This document shows positions 24,592 to 33,454 of a DNA stretch of 64,000 bases, one piece after another (position 1 is the stretch's first letter; the number at the start of each line of letters is the position of its first letter). The notes below the pieces were generated by a model. It did not search any database. It saw nothing but the letters and a program-made list of their open reading frames with translations, and was not told the origin of the DNA. Origin of the DNA: Bacillota bacterium (GTDB taxonomy: Bacteria; Bacillota; Clostridia; Peptostreptococcales; Anaerovoracaceae); the NCBI GenBank assembly GCA_028724585.1, contig JAQYCQ010000039.1, positions 60,632 to 124,631 of the forward strand, read 5' to 3'. The translations under genes and the position numbers were made by a program.

Positions 24592-27018
24592 ATGTATAAG
24601 GTAAAAAAAAGAGACGGCAGTATCGTCAAGTTTAACATCAGCAAGATCTCTGATGCCATTAAAAAGGCTTTTGACGCGACCGGCATCGACTATACAGATG
24701 ATGTCATAGATCTTATAGCTCTTAAGGTGACGGCGGATTTTCAGGACAGCATAAAAAACGGGCTCATCGCTGTCGAAGATATCCAGGACAGCGCGGAAAG
24801 GGTCCTCGGCAACGCTGGATACGATAAAGTGGCCAAGGCCTATATCCTGTACAGGAAGCAGCACGAGAATATGAGGAATATAAAGTCGACCATGCTGGAC
24901 TACGAGAAGCTGGTCAACGACTACCTCAATATAAATGACTGGAGGGTAAAGGAAAACGCTACAGTCACTTATTCCGTGGGCGGCCTCATCCTTTCTAACT
25001 CCGGCGCGATCACGGCAAACTACTGGCTGAGCGAGGTTTACGATAAGGAGATAGCTGACGCTCACAGGAACGGCGATATACATATCCACGACCTCAGCAT
25101 GCTGACGGGCTACTGCGCGGGCTGGAGTCTGAGGCAGCTGATAGAAGAGGGATTAGGCGGGATCCCGGGAAAGATAACTTCAAGTCCGGCTAAGCACCTT
25201 TCGACTCTCTGCAACCAGATGGTAAATTTCCTCGGCATCATGCAGAACGAGTGGGCCGGGGCTCAGGCCTTCTCCAGCTTCGATACCTATCTGGCTCCGT
25301 TCGTAAAGGCGGACAACCTCGATCAGGCAGAGCTCAACCAGTGCATCCAGTCCTTCATCTACGGTGTGAACACACCGTCCAGGTGGGGCACTCAGGCTCC
25401 ATTCACCAATATAACGCTGGACTGGACAGTGCCTAAGGATCTGGCGGACCAGAAGGCTATAGTCGGCGGCGTGGAAATGGACTTTACCTACGGTGACTGC
25501 AAAAAAGAGATGGATATGATCAACAAGGCTTTCATAGAGATCATGATAGGCGGTGACGCCAACGGCCGCGGATTCCAGTATCCTATACCTACATACTCTA
25601 TCACCAGGGATTTCGACTGGTCCGATACGGAGAACAACCGCCTCCTCTTCGAGATGACAGCTAAATACGGAACGCCTTATTTCTCTAACTACATCAACTC
25701 CGATATGGAGCCTTCGGATGTACGCTCCATGTGCTGCAGGCTGCGTCTGGACCTGAGAGAGCTGCGCAGAAAATCCGGCGGCTTCTTCGGATCCGGAGAA
25801 TCGACAGGATCTATAGGGGTCGTTACCATAAATCTGCCGAGGATAGCTTATCTCTCGGATAATGAAGAGGAATTCTACAGCAGGCTGGATAAGATGATGG
25901 ATATCTCGGCCAGGTCGCTCAAGATCAAGAGAGATGTCATCACAAAGCTCCTGAACGCGGGCCTCTATCCATATACTAAGCGATATCTGGGCGGCTTCGA
26001 CAACCACTTCTCGACAATAGGCCTGATAGGCATGAATGAAGCCGGGCTCAACGCCAAATGGCTGGGGAAAAACCTCACAGATCCTGAAGCGCAGCAGTTC
26101 GCTAAGGACGTTCTGAACCATATGAGGGAGCGCCTCAAGGACTATCAGGAGGAATACGGCGACCTCTACAATCTGGAAGCCACTCCCGCGGAGTCCACTA
26201 CTTACAGGCTGGCCAAGCATGATGTGGAGAGATATCCTGACATCATCACAGCGGCTAAGAAGCCGGGCGACACTCCTTACTACACAAATTCCAGTCACCT
26301 GCCGGTAGGCTGCACGGACGATATATTCGAGGCGCTTAAGATCCAGGACGACCTCCAGGTGCTTTATACATCGGGAACTGTTTTTCACGCTTTCCTGGGC
26401 GAAAAGCTGCCGAGCTGGAAGTCGGCGGCAGCCCTGGTAAGGAAGATAGCCGAGAACTTCAAGCTCCCTTATTACACTATATCGCCGACATATTCGGTAT
26501 GCGCGGATCACGGCTACATAGCGGGCGAGCATTTCAAGTGCCCTGTCTGCGGCAAGGAGTCCGAGGTGTACAGCCGCATCACAGGCTACTACCGTCCTGT
26601 AAAGAACTGGAACGACGGCAAGCTCCAGGAATTCAGGGACAGAAGACTCTATGACGTTACAGATGCCACCGCGGACATGATCAGCGCGCCGATTTCCGAA
26701 AGCGTATACGCGGGAGAGGAGGCTGTAGAACATATAGAGAATGACAACAGCGAAGTGCAGCTGGATATGGAAGGCATGGACGGCACAGACGCGGTTATGC
26801 TCTTTACAACGCGCACCTGTCCTAACTGCAGCATAGCTAAAAAAGTGCTGGACAATGCCGGAGTATCCTATGATGTCATAAGCGCGGAGGAGCATCTGGA
26901 CCTGGTGGACCAGTATAAGATCGCCAGCGCTCCTACCCTGGTAGTCAAGGAAGGAGATTCAGTGGAAAAGCTGGTCAGCGTTCCCAACATCCGCAGGTGG
27001 GCTTCGGCGAAGAACTGA
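24592..27018 (+). CDS. nrdD: Anaerobic (class III) ribonucleoside-triphosphate reductase with C-terminal redoxin domain
   Basis: An 808-residue glycyl-radical enzyme reducing NTPs to dNTPs without oxygen. Domains: ATP-cone allosteric domain (~3-95), the ten-stranded barrel (~100-600), a zinc site (CADHGY...CPVCG, ~635-652), and the glycyl-radical loop RITGYYRPVKNWNDGK (Gly near 664). The motif RITGYY in place of RxCGYLG marks the NrdD2 type. After a linker, residues ~735-808 form a thioredoxin/glutaredoxin-like domain with CPNC near 743 and a cis-Pro (SAPTLVV). NrdD2 enzymes are known to use redoxins rather than formate as reductant, which fits the fusion. GAGGT precedes the ATG. Confidence 0.93.
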   Translation: MYKVKKRDGSIVKFNISKISDAIKKAFDATGIDYTDDVIDLIALKVTADFQDSIKNGLIAVEDIQDSAERVLGNAGYDKVAKAYILYRKQHENMRNIKSTMLDYEKLVNDYLNINDWRVKENATVTYSVGGLILSNSGAITANYWLSEVYDKEIADAHRNGDIHIHDLSMLTGYCAGWSLRQLIEEGLGGIPGKITSSPAKHLSTLCNQMVNFLGIMQNEWAGAQAFSSFDTYLAPFVKADNLDQAELNQCIQSFIYGVNTPSRWGTQAPFTNITLDWTVPKDLADQKAIVGGVEMDFTYGDCKKEMDMINKAFIEIMIGGDANGRGFQYPIPTYSITRDFDWSDTENNRLLFEMTAKYGTPYFSNYINSDMEPSDVRSMCCRLRLDLRELRRKSGGFFGSGESTGSIGVVTINLPRIAYLSDNEEEFYSRLDKMMDISARSLKIKRDVITKLLNAGLYPYTKRYLGGFDNHFSTIGLIGMNEAGLNAKWLGKNLTDPEAQQFAKDVLNHMRERLKDYQEEYGDLYNLEATPAESTTYRLAKHDVERYPDIITAAKKPGDTPYYTNSSHLPVGCTDDIFEALKIQDDLQVLYTSGTVFHAFLGEKLPSWKSAAALVRKIAENFKLPYYTISPTYSVCADHGYIAGEHFKCPVCGKESEVYSRITGYYRPVKNWNDGKLQEFRDRRLYDVTDATADMISAPISESVYAGEEAVEHIENDNSEVQLDMEGMDGTDAVMLFTTRTCPNCSIAKKVLDNAGVSYDVISAEEHLDLVDQYKIASAPTLVVKEGDSVEKLVSVPNIRRWASAKN

Positions 27019-27131
27019 CGGCCGCTGCCCTCTTCGCGTCAAAGAGGGGTGACAGGAAAGGCTGATCCATGATATACTTAACTAGATTGGAATTGATTTA
27101 GAAGATACAGCTAAGTGACTGGTCTATTGAC

Positions 27132-27812
27132 ATGGATAAAAAAATCGTGATCATTACAGGAAGTCCGAGGCGCAGAGGAAACTGCTCGCATCTTGCGGCT
27201 TCCTTCGAGCGCCGACTCAGGGAGCTCGGATATACAGTGACGGAGTTCGATGCCTGCAGCTTTTCGGCCTCGGACTGGTCAGAAAGCACCGCCTATTTCC
27301 AGGGAGGCAGCCGTGATGACGACTGTACGGCTTTCCAACAGCTGCTCATCAGAGAGATAGATGAAGCAGAGGGTGTAGTGCTGGTGCTCCCGGTATACAT
27401 ATACGGTATGCCGGCGCAGATGGTGGCCGCTTTAGACGTAATAGGATCTAAGGTAAGGTCGGGAGAAATATCGGGCCGAAAGAAATGCGCTCTCATTTCC
27501 TGCTGCGCCCAGAAAAAACTTTCGGTGTTCAACGGTATAAAGTTTACATTCGAGCACCTGGTAAAAGCCTTCGGCTGGGAGAACAGCGGGGAACTCCTGC
27601 TGACAGGCCTCTGGAAGAGAGCTGACGCCGATAAGCACCATGCTGTCGACGAAGCTTACGCCTTTGCCGATAAGTTCGTTTCTTCTCCATCGGAGGAGGA
27701 GAAAAAGGCTGAAGAAAAGCCTGAAGAGAATAATAAGTCCAAGGCGAACCGTCTGGTGATCGCTTCAGTGGCGGACGATATCCTGCCGTCCTGGATCTTC
27801 AGCGGCGGATAA
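27132..27812 (+). CDS. NAD(P)H-dependent FMN reductase / flavodoxin-fold oxidoreductase
   Basis: A 226-residue protein with the FMN phosphate-binding signature ITGSPRRRGNCSHLA at the N-terminus and VLVLPVYIYGMPAQMVAALD of the NADPH-dependent FMN reductase family. Two adjacent Cys (SCCAQKK) lie mid-protein. After ~residue 180 comes a charged Glu/Lys tail ending in hydrophobic residues. It could reduce flavins, quinones or Fe-S scaffolds; no substrate can be assigned. It is monocistronic, followed by a terminator. Confidence 0.75.
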   Translation: MDKKIVIITGSPRRRGNCSHLAASFERRLRELGYTVTEFDACSFSASDWSESTAYFQGGSRDDDCTAFQQLLIREIDEAEGVVLVLPVYIYGMPAQMVAALDVIGSKVRSGEISGRKKCALISCCAQKKLSVFNGIKFTFEHLVKAFGWENSGELLLTGLWKRADADKHHAVDEAYAFADKFVSSPSEEEKKAEEKPEENNKSKANRLVIASVADDILPSWIFSGG

Positions 27813-27836
27813 AGCAGAATACAAAATATAAAGATC

Positions 27837-27865
27837 AAGCGCGTCTGTAAAGGCGCGCTTTTTGT
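27837..27865 (+). terminator. Rho-independent terminator
   Basis: AAGCGCG...CGCGCTT stem followed by TTTTTG, 25 bp after the flavin reductase stop. Confidence 0.8.
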
Positions 27866-27940
27866 ATGCTGTAAGATATTTTTTATATACCGGCAGCAGA
27901 GATCCGTTGTCAGAAAACCGGTGTGGTCTCCGGAGATCTG

Positions 27941-28813
27941 TTAAACTGCTTTTATGACGTCTGAAACCTCGCTGACGGTTATATAGGCCTTAGGATCTAT
28001 CTCGATGACTATGTCTTTAAGCTTGATCATCTGGAACCTGTTCACGATGATGTAGATCATGGTCTTATTGGCTCCGGAATACCAGCCCCGAGCGTCCATG
28101 GTAGTGATGCCGTGGGCGAACTCTTCGGAAAGGGCGGCGGCGACTTCGTCTCCCTTGCCGGTGACGATGAGCACCGATCTGCTCCTGTCGATACCGTCTG
28201 AAATGAAGTCTATCGTTTTGAGGGATACTTCATAGGCGACCATGGAGTAGAGCGGGAGTATCCAGTTGTGGATGACGAAACCGCAGGCGATGAAGAGGAT
28301 AACGTTGTAGATCATGAGCAGGGAGCTTACGGCTATTCCTGTCTTGTTGGAGATGACTACAGACAGAACTTCGACTCCGTCTATGGCGCCTCCGTTCCTG
28401 ATAGCCAGGCCGCTTCCGATACCGCAGATAAGTCCTCCGAATATGCAGCAGAGGAATACTTCGTTTCCTACGATCGGAGAACTGCCTATTGCTTCAGAAT
28501 GGAAGTGCTCACCGAAAAAGTGGGTGGCGACCGCGAAGACCGTTACCGCGTAGATGGCGTATACCGTAAATACTGGACCTTCTTCCTTAAGTCCGTACAG
28601 TATGAGTGGTATATTGAGTATCAGCAGGAAAACAGGCAGGGTGAGGAAGGACGGGGTGACACCAGCCAGAAGCATTGAGGTTCCGGCTATGCCGCTGTCA
28701 TAAAGCCCGACGGGCTGCAGGAATACCGTGATGCCCAGTGAGCTTATCATGCCCGCCAGGGTAAAAAGCAGGAATTTATACGGCCGTATCTTTTCTTTTC
28801 TCTTTCCACTCAT
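27941..28813 (-). CDS. YitT-family membrane protein
   Basis: About 290 residues. Five or six membrane spans (residues ~15-200) carry the family motifs GLYDSGIAGTSML and GLICGIGSGLAIRNGGAIDG; a cytoplasmic DUF2179 domain (~205-290) ends it. Function is not established; relatives have been annotated as transporters. The ATG at 28813 lies nine bases after AAGGAG; the longer TTG frame at 28834 overlaps that ribosome binding site and is rejected. It lies downstream of the GTPase-nuclease gene on the same strand, 88 bp away. Confidence 0.85.
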   Translation of the reverse strand: MSGKRKEKIRPYKFLLFTLAGMISSLGITVFLQPVGLYDSGIAGTSMLLAGVTPSFLTLPVFLLILNIPLILYGLKEEGPVFTVYAIYAVTVFAVATHFFGEHFHSEAIGSSPIVGNEVFLCCIFGGLICGIGSGLAIRNGGAIDGVEVLSVVISNKTGIAVSSLLMIYNVILFIACGFVIHNWILPLYSMVAYEVSLKTIDFISDGIDRSRSVLIVTGKGDEVAAALSEEFAHGITTMDARGWYSGANKTMIYIIVNRFQMIKLKDIVIEIDPKAYITVSEVSDVIKAV

Positions 28814-28901
28814 TTCTTTTTTCTCCTTTTTCAATTTCTCTTTAAATATATTTTCAGATATAGGTTATATCTTTTCGTATCCTGTCCGCAAAGAAACGCG
28901 C

Positions 28902-31553
28902 CTAATCCTCCTCAGGGAGTTTCCCCTTTAAGGCTGAAAGGTCGATCTTATTCCGAGGCAGTCTGTTCTCATTCTGTTTAAGGATCCCCCTTATGCGCTC
29001 GTTCATCATCCTTACCTCGCCTTCGAACTCGTGGGATGATATAAGATGGGCGCCCTGACCGCGTATGATGGTCTGCTCGAGCCCGTCGGAGGTGACGACG
29101 GTGATGTCGTACTTTGCCTTGTTGTCATGGGTGAACTTCTCTATATACGCGTCCGCTGTCTGGGCAGTCTTTGTGAAGACGACATGGATGTTCCCGTAGT
29201 CCAGGATCTCTTCAGGATGCTGCTTTATCCTGTAGGCGTCGAAGACGGCTATGATTTCGTAATCCGTCATGCTCCTGTAATTGGAAAGTATGTCGAGCAG
29301 ATGGACTCTGGCAGAGTCTATGTTGACCTCGGCAAGCTCCGAGGTTTCCTTCCAGGCGAATATCACGTTATAGCCGTCGACGAGCATGTACTTTTCGTCA
29401 GGCGGGACCGGAGCGCTGTTGATCCTCGGTCCGGACGCCGCTGAGTTTTTGCGTATCACGTTCTTTTTGAATTTCTTTTTCGAATCCTTGCCGCTGTTGG
29501 CGTAGAAGGTCCGCTTCATGATCTCTTCTACTTCGTCAGGGCTGATCCAGAGCTCGCCGTCATCAACAGCCCGCCTTCCGCTATCCGCAGGCACTTCTTC
29601 GACAGTTTCCCTGCTGTCCATCACAGACGGCAGGTGCATGTATTCCGGCACTTCGAACCATGGGACCGCGAAACCAGCGCCGTGGGCGCAGAAGACTGAG
29701 TAAGAAGGATTGTCCGTATCAGCGTCAGGATCGTAAGCGAATCTCTCTATCACTTTATCGGGATCCAGGCAGGGACGGTATCCTCCGAAGGAAATGGACA
29801 GGCGGCCCAGACCCCTGGAGTAGGACGTGACTGAGGCCTGGTAGTTCTGCATGGCCGATACCGGTGCCAGACCGGTGAGTACAGCTTTGTCAGGAGTCTG
29901 TTCTATCTTCGTTTCTATGGCTGACATGCCGTCCAGGTCTGTCATGGCCCTGCCGGCGTATTCAGGCGGCAGCTCCAGCACATATCTGTAATAAGGCTCC
30001 AGCAGTACGTTCTCCGCGTGCATGAGTCCCTGGCGGACCGCTCTGTATGTGGCCTGCCTGAAGTCGCCGCCTTCAGTATGCTTGGGATGGGCGCGGCCGG
30101 CAGCTATGGTAAAGCGTACATCTGTAAGAGGGGAACCGGTCAGTACCCCGGCGAACTCGCGTTCTTCCAGATGGGTCTTTATGAGCCGCTGCCAGTTGAG
30201 GGCCAGAGAGTCGGAGCTGACCGAGCTGTCTATGGTTATCCCGCTGCCGGGTTCAGCAGGTGAGATCACTATATGGACCTCGGCGTAGTGGCGCAGAGGC
30301 TCGTAGTGGCCCACTCCTTCGACAGGGGCGGCGACCGTCTCCCGGTACATTACTGTGCCGTCGGCAAATGTGACATCTATCCCCAGCCTTTCCTTTATCA
30401 CTGAAGCCAGTATTTCTGTCTGTACGGCGCCCATGATGCGGACCTGTATCTCCTGCAGCTGTGAGTTCCAGACCGGATGGAGCTACGGGATCTCTTCTTC
30501 GAGAACAGAGAGCTGTAGGAAGAGCTTGTGAGGGTCGGAGCCTTCAGGAGGCACGAGCCTGTAGAGCAGGACAGGAACCGTGACCGGCTCGGGAGCCGGA
30601 GGCTCGAAGCCGAAGCCGTCCCCCTGCTTGGTCTTCGAAGGTCCTGTCACCGCGCATACGGTCCCGGCAGGAACGCTCTGCACTTCCTGATAGGAGGCAC
30701 CGCTGTAAAGCCTTATGGAGTTTACTTTTTCCCTGACGGTTCCCTTATCGCTGTTTACGTCCAGCTCGTCCTTTACGTTCAGCACTCCGCCGGTGACCTT
30801 GAGGTGGGTCAGGCGCACGCCTCGGGCGTCGCGGGATATCTTGTAGACCCTGGCGCCGAACTGGTCCGGGTATTCCGGTGGCGCGGCGTAAAGCGACAGG
30901 ATACCGGCAAATTCCTTTATCCCTGTCATCTTGAGGGCGGATCCGAAGCAGACAGGGAACAGTTCTCTGTTCCTGACAGCCTGGCGTATATCCTCGTCGC
31001 TTATGTCTCCTGTGTCGAGGTAGCGGGCCAGCATCCTGTCGTTGGATACGGCGGTGTTCTCTTCCCATTCGGCGGAGCCCCTGTCAGCGAAGCTGACGCA
31101 GGACGCGCCCAGCTCTGAGCGGAGCTCTTCCATGACAGCGGAGCTGTCGAAGCCCGGCTGGTCTATCTTGTTCACGAATATGAATACCGGGACCTGGTAT
31201 TTTTTCAGCAGGCTCCAGAGAGTGCGGGTATGTGTCTGTACCCCGTCGGAGGCGCTTATGACAAGGACAGCGCAGTCCAGCACGCTGAGGACCCTTTCCG
31301 TTTCAGCGGTGAAGTCGGCGTGGCCTGGAGTGTCCAGGAGCTGGACGTTAAGGTTCCCTATGGTAAACCTGGCTTCCTTGGAATAGATAGTTATGCCCCG
31401 GTCCTTTTCAAGTTTATCTGTATCGAGAAAGGCGTCACCGTGGTCGACTCTCCCGGCCTGTCTGATGGCTCCCGCTGTATAGAGCAGGGCTTCGGACAGG
31501 GTGGTCTTGCCGGCGTCCACGTGGGCCAGTATCCCGAGTGTCAAATCTTTCAT
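28902..31553 (-). pseudogene. TetM-like translational GTPase fused to a Rae1/YacP-type NYN nuclease, cut by one in-frame TAG
   Basis: Read through one TAG (30483-30485) this is an 883-residue protein. The N-terminal 356 residues (30483-31553) are an EF-G-like G domain and domain 2: AHVDAGKTT (G1), LLDTPGHADF (G3), FVNKIDQPG (G4). After the stop the frame continues without loss (LHPVWNSQLQEIQVRIMGAVQTE) through domains III-V of ribosomal protection factors, to 30434-28902 in the second open piece. From ~residue 715 comes a NYN domain: YMLVDGYNVIFAW, VFDAYRIKQ, FTKTAQTADAYIEK, VTSDGLEQTIIRGQGA. These match Rae1 (YacP), the A-site mRNA endonuclease. CAG to TAG is the simplest origin of the stop. 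AAGGA precedes the ATG at 31553. Confidence 0.85.
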
Positions 31554-31581
31554 TGGATTTTTCCTTAAGCAATCGGCTGTG

Positions 31582-31590
31582 TGGTATAAT
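31582..31590 (+). promoter_or_regulatory. Candidate extended -10 promoter of the kinase-pcrA-ligA operon
   Basis: TGGTATAAT is a perfect extended -10 element. It is ~170 bp before the kinase start, with no strong -35. The leader between holds no recognised element. Confidence 0.45.
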
Positions 31591-31759
31591 AAATTCTCTG
31601 AACAAAATCATATGGCAGATGAATTTTTGATGGGTTTAAAAGCGGTTTCCACAGCCGTGATAAAAACCGTAAACTGGTTAATATTATATCACAAGGAGGA
31701 CTGCGTCACGCGCTCCTTATGAGAAGGGCCGCGGCGGGGCGGCAGAAGCGGAGGTGCTT

Positions 31760-33433
31760 ATGAAGAATAACATTCTGGTAGAGCTCAGGGTCGGTAAAGA
31801 CATCGAGAACCTTCCTGTACCGAGGGGCACCACCGTAAAGGAAGTGGTGGATCGGTTTTATATGACAAAGGACAGGCTCAAGCCTGTTTTCGCTCTTGTA
31901 AACGGTTTTCCTCGCGACCTCACCTATACTATGAGACACTCGTGCACCCTTCAGCTGGTAGATATGAGATCGAGGCTGGGTCGTCTGGCCTACCAGCGTA
32001 CGGTCTACTTTATATATAAGGCTGCTCTTCACGAGATAGCGCCTGAGGCTGATTCTGTGCTCAGGTATCCGCTCAACGACGGGCTGCTGGTGGATTTCGA
32101 CCATCCTATGGAAAACGCCAACGAGCTGGCATTTAAGATCGAGAAAAAGATGAGGGAGATCATCGCTTCAAGGGCGGTGTTCGGGAAGAGAGTCATAAGG
32201 AGAGAAGAGATACTGTCCCAGGACAGTCCGGACTGCATTACTTCTAAGATGGCCTACCTGACGCAGACCAGCGACATACAGGAGGTCCTGGAGTACAGCT
32301 ATAAAGATTATTCAGCCGTGTTCTTCGACCCGATCATGCAGTGCGCCGAGAACGTGGATATCTTCGAGATAGTGCCGTATAACGGAAACATAATCATCAG
32401 GGTGCCTCATTTCGCGAGCCCTACGAGCCTGCGTCCTTACAGGGACGATAAAAAGCTCTATAAGTCCTTTAATAATCTGGTTGAGTGGAGAGACTATATC
32501 GACGTCAAATATATAGGCGACCTCAACAGAAAGATATTGAACGGCGAATGGCGTGACCTGATCCTCATAAGCGAGGCCCAGCACGAGAAAAAGATAGCCG
32601 CTATAGCTGACCAGATAAAGCAGAGCGGAAGGAGGATCGTGCTCATAGCCGGGCCTTCGGCGTCGGGAAAGACGACCTTCGCGCAGAGGCTCTGTATACA
32701 GCTGCGCGTGAACGGGCTCAAGCCGCTGTATATGGGTACGGACGATTATTTCCTCGAGAGGAGCGAGATGGTCCCGGACACGAACGGCAAGCTCAATTTC
32801 GAGGATCTGACGGCCTTCGACCTGGATCTTTTCAATGATCAGATGAACGCTCTGCTGAGCGGCAGGGAAGTGGACATGCCGGTATTCGATTTCATCACCG
32901 GCTCCAAGCGTTACGGAACCCGCATAACGAGGGCGGAAAAAGACCAGCCTATAGTTATCGAAGGCATCCATGCCCTGAATCCAAAGCTGACCGACCATAT
33001 CGCCGACGACCAGAAATTCAAGATATATATCAGCCCGCTGACGGCGCTGAACATAGACCCTAACAACAGGATACCTGTGACCGACCTGAGGCTGATCAGG
33101 AGAATGGCCAGGGATATGAGGTCCAGGAACAGGACAGCCGAGCAGACGCTGGAGCAGTGGAACGACGTCAGAAAGGGCGAAGAAAAGAACATATTCCCGT
33201 TCAACGGTGAGGCGGACGTGCTGTTCAACTCGACTGTGATATACGAACTGGCTGTGCTGCGCCCTCTGGTGGAGGACGGGCTCAGAGCAGTAGAGCCGGG
33301 CGATTTCAAATACCTGGACGCCCAGAGGCTGCTCAGGATACTGAGATGCGTGGCGCCGCTGAGTGATTACAGCACTATAAGCACCAATTCCATCATGCGC
33401 GAGTTCATCGGCGGCGGGATCTGGGTGAAATAA
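31760..33433 (+). CDS. Nucleoside (uridine) kinase with N-terminal TGS/ThrRS-like region
   Basis: About 557 residues. The N-terminal ~270 resemble the TGS and editing-like segments of threonyl-tRNA synthetase (VPRGTTVKEVVDRF; the ALVNG turn; a HxxxH-type region near residue 110). The C-terminal half is a uridine kinase/phosphoribulokinase domain with the P-loop GPSASGKTTFA, DDYFLER and IEGIHALNP. Proteins of this architecture are common in Clostridia and annotated nucleoside kinase; the role of the front part is unknown. The ATG at 31760 follows GGAGG by seven bases. It leads an operon with pcrA and ligA. Confidence 0.85.
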   Translation: MKNNILVELRVGKDIENLPVPRGTTVKEVVDRFYMTKDRLKPVFALVNGFPRDLTYTMRHSCTLQLVDMRSRLGRLAYQRTVYFIYKAALHEIAPEADSVLRYPLNDGLLVDFDHPMENANELAFKIEKKMREIIASRAVFGKRVIRREEILSQDSPDCITSKMAYLTQTSDIQEVLEYSYKDYSAVFFDPIMQCAENVDIFEIVPYNGNIIIRVPHFASPTSLRPYRDDKKLYKSFNNLVEWRDYIDVKYIGDLNRKILNGEWRDLILISEAQHEKKIAAIADQIKQSGRRIVLIAGPSASGKTTFAQRLCIQLRVNGLKPLYMGTDDYFLERSEMVPDTNGKLNFEDLTAFDLDLFNDQMNALLSGREVDMPVFDFITGSKRYGTRITRAEKDQPIVIEGIHALNPKLTDHIADDQKFKIYISPLTALNIDPNNRIPVTDLRLIRRMARDMRSRNRTAEQTLEQWNDVRKGEEKNIFPFNGEADVLFNSTVIYELAVLRPLVEDGLRAVEPGDFKYLDAQRLLRILRCVAPLSDYSTISTNSIMREFIGGGIWVK

Positions 33434-33454
33434 TATAACAGAAACAGGGGTAAT

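Noticed and set aside
25180..26895. 571-codon minus-strand open frame
   Set aside because: Antisense shadow of nrdD in GC-rich third-position DNA; no recognisable domain.
10136..30485. Pyrrolysine or amber-to-Gln recoding across the window
   Set aside because: At least ten intact genes here use TAG as their natural stop, so a general reassignment would extend them all.
28902..31553. Acquired tetracycline-resistance gene
   Set aside because: It has a NYN nuclease fusion, host-like composition, no mobile-element context and no tet leader peptide; it is a chromosomal TetM relative, not tet(M) itself.
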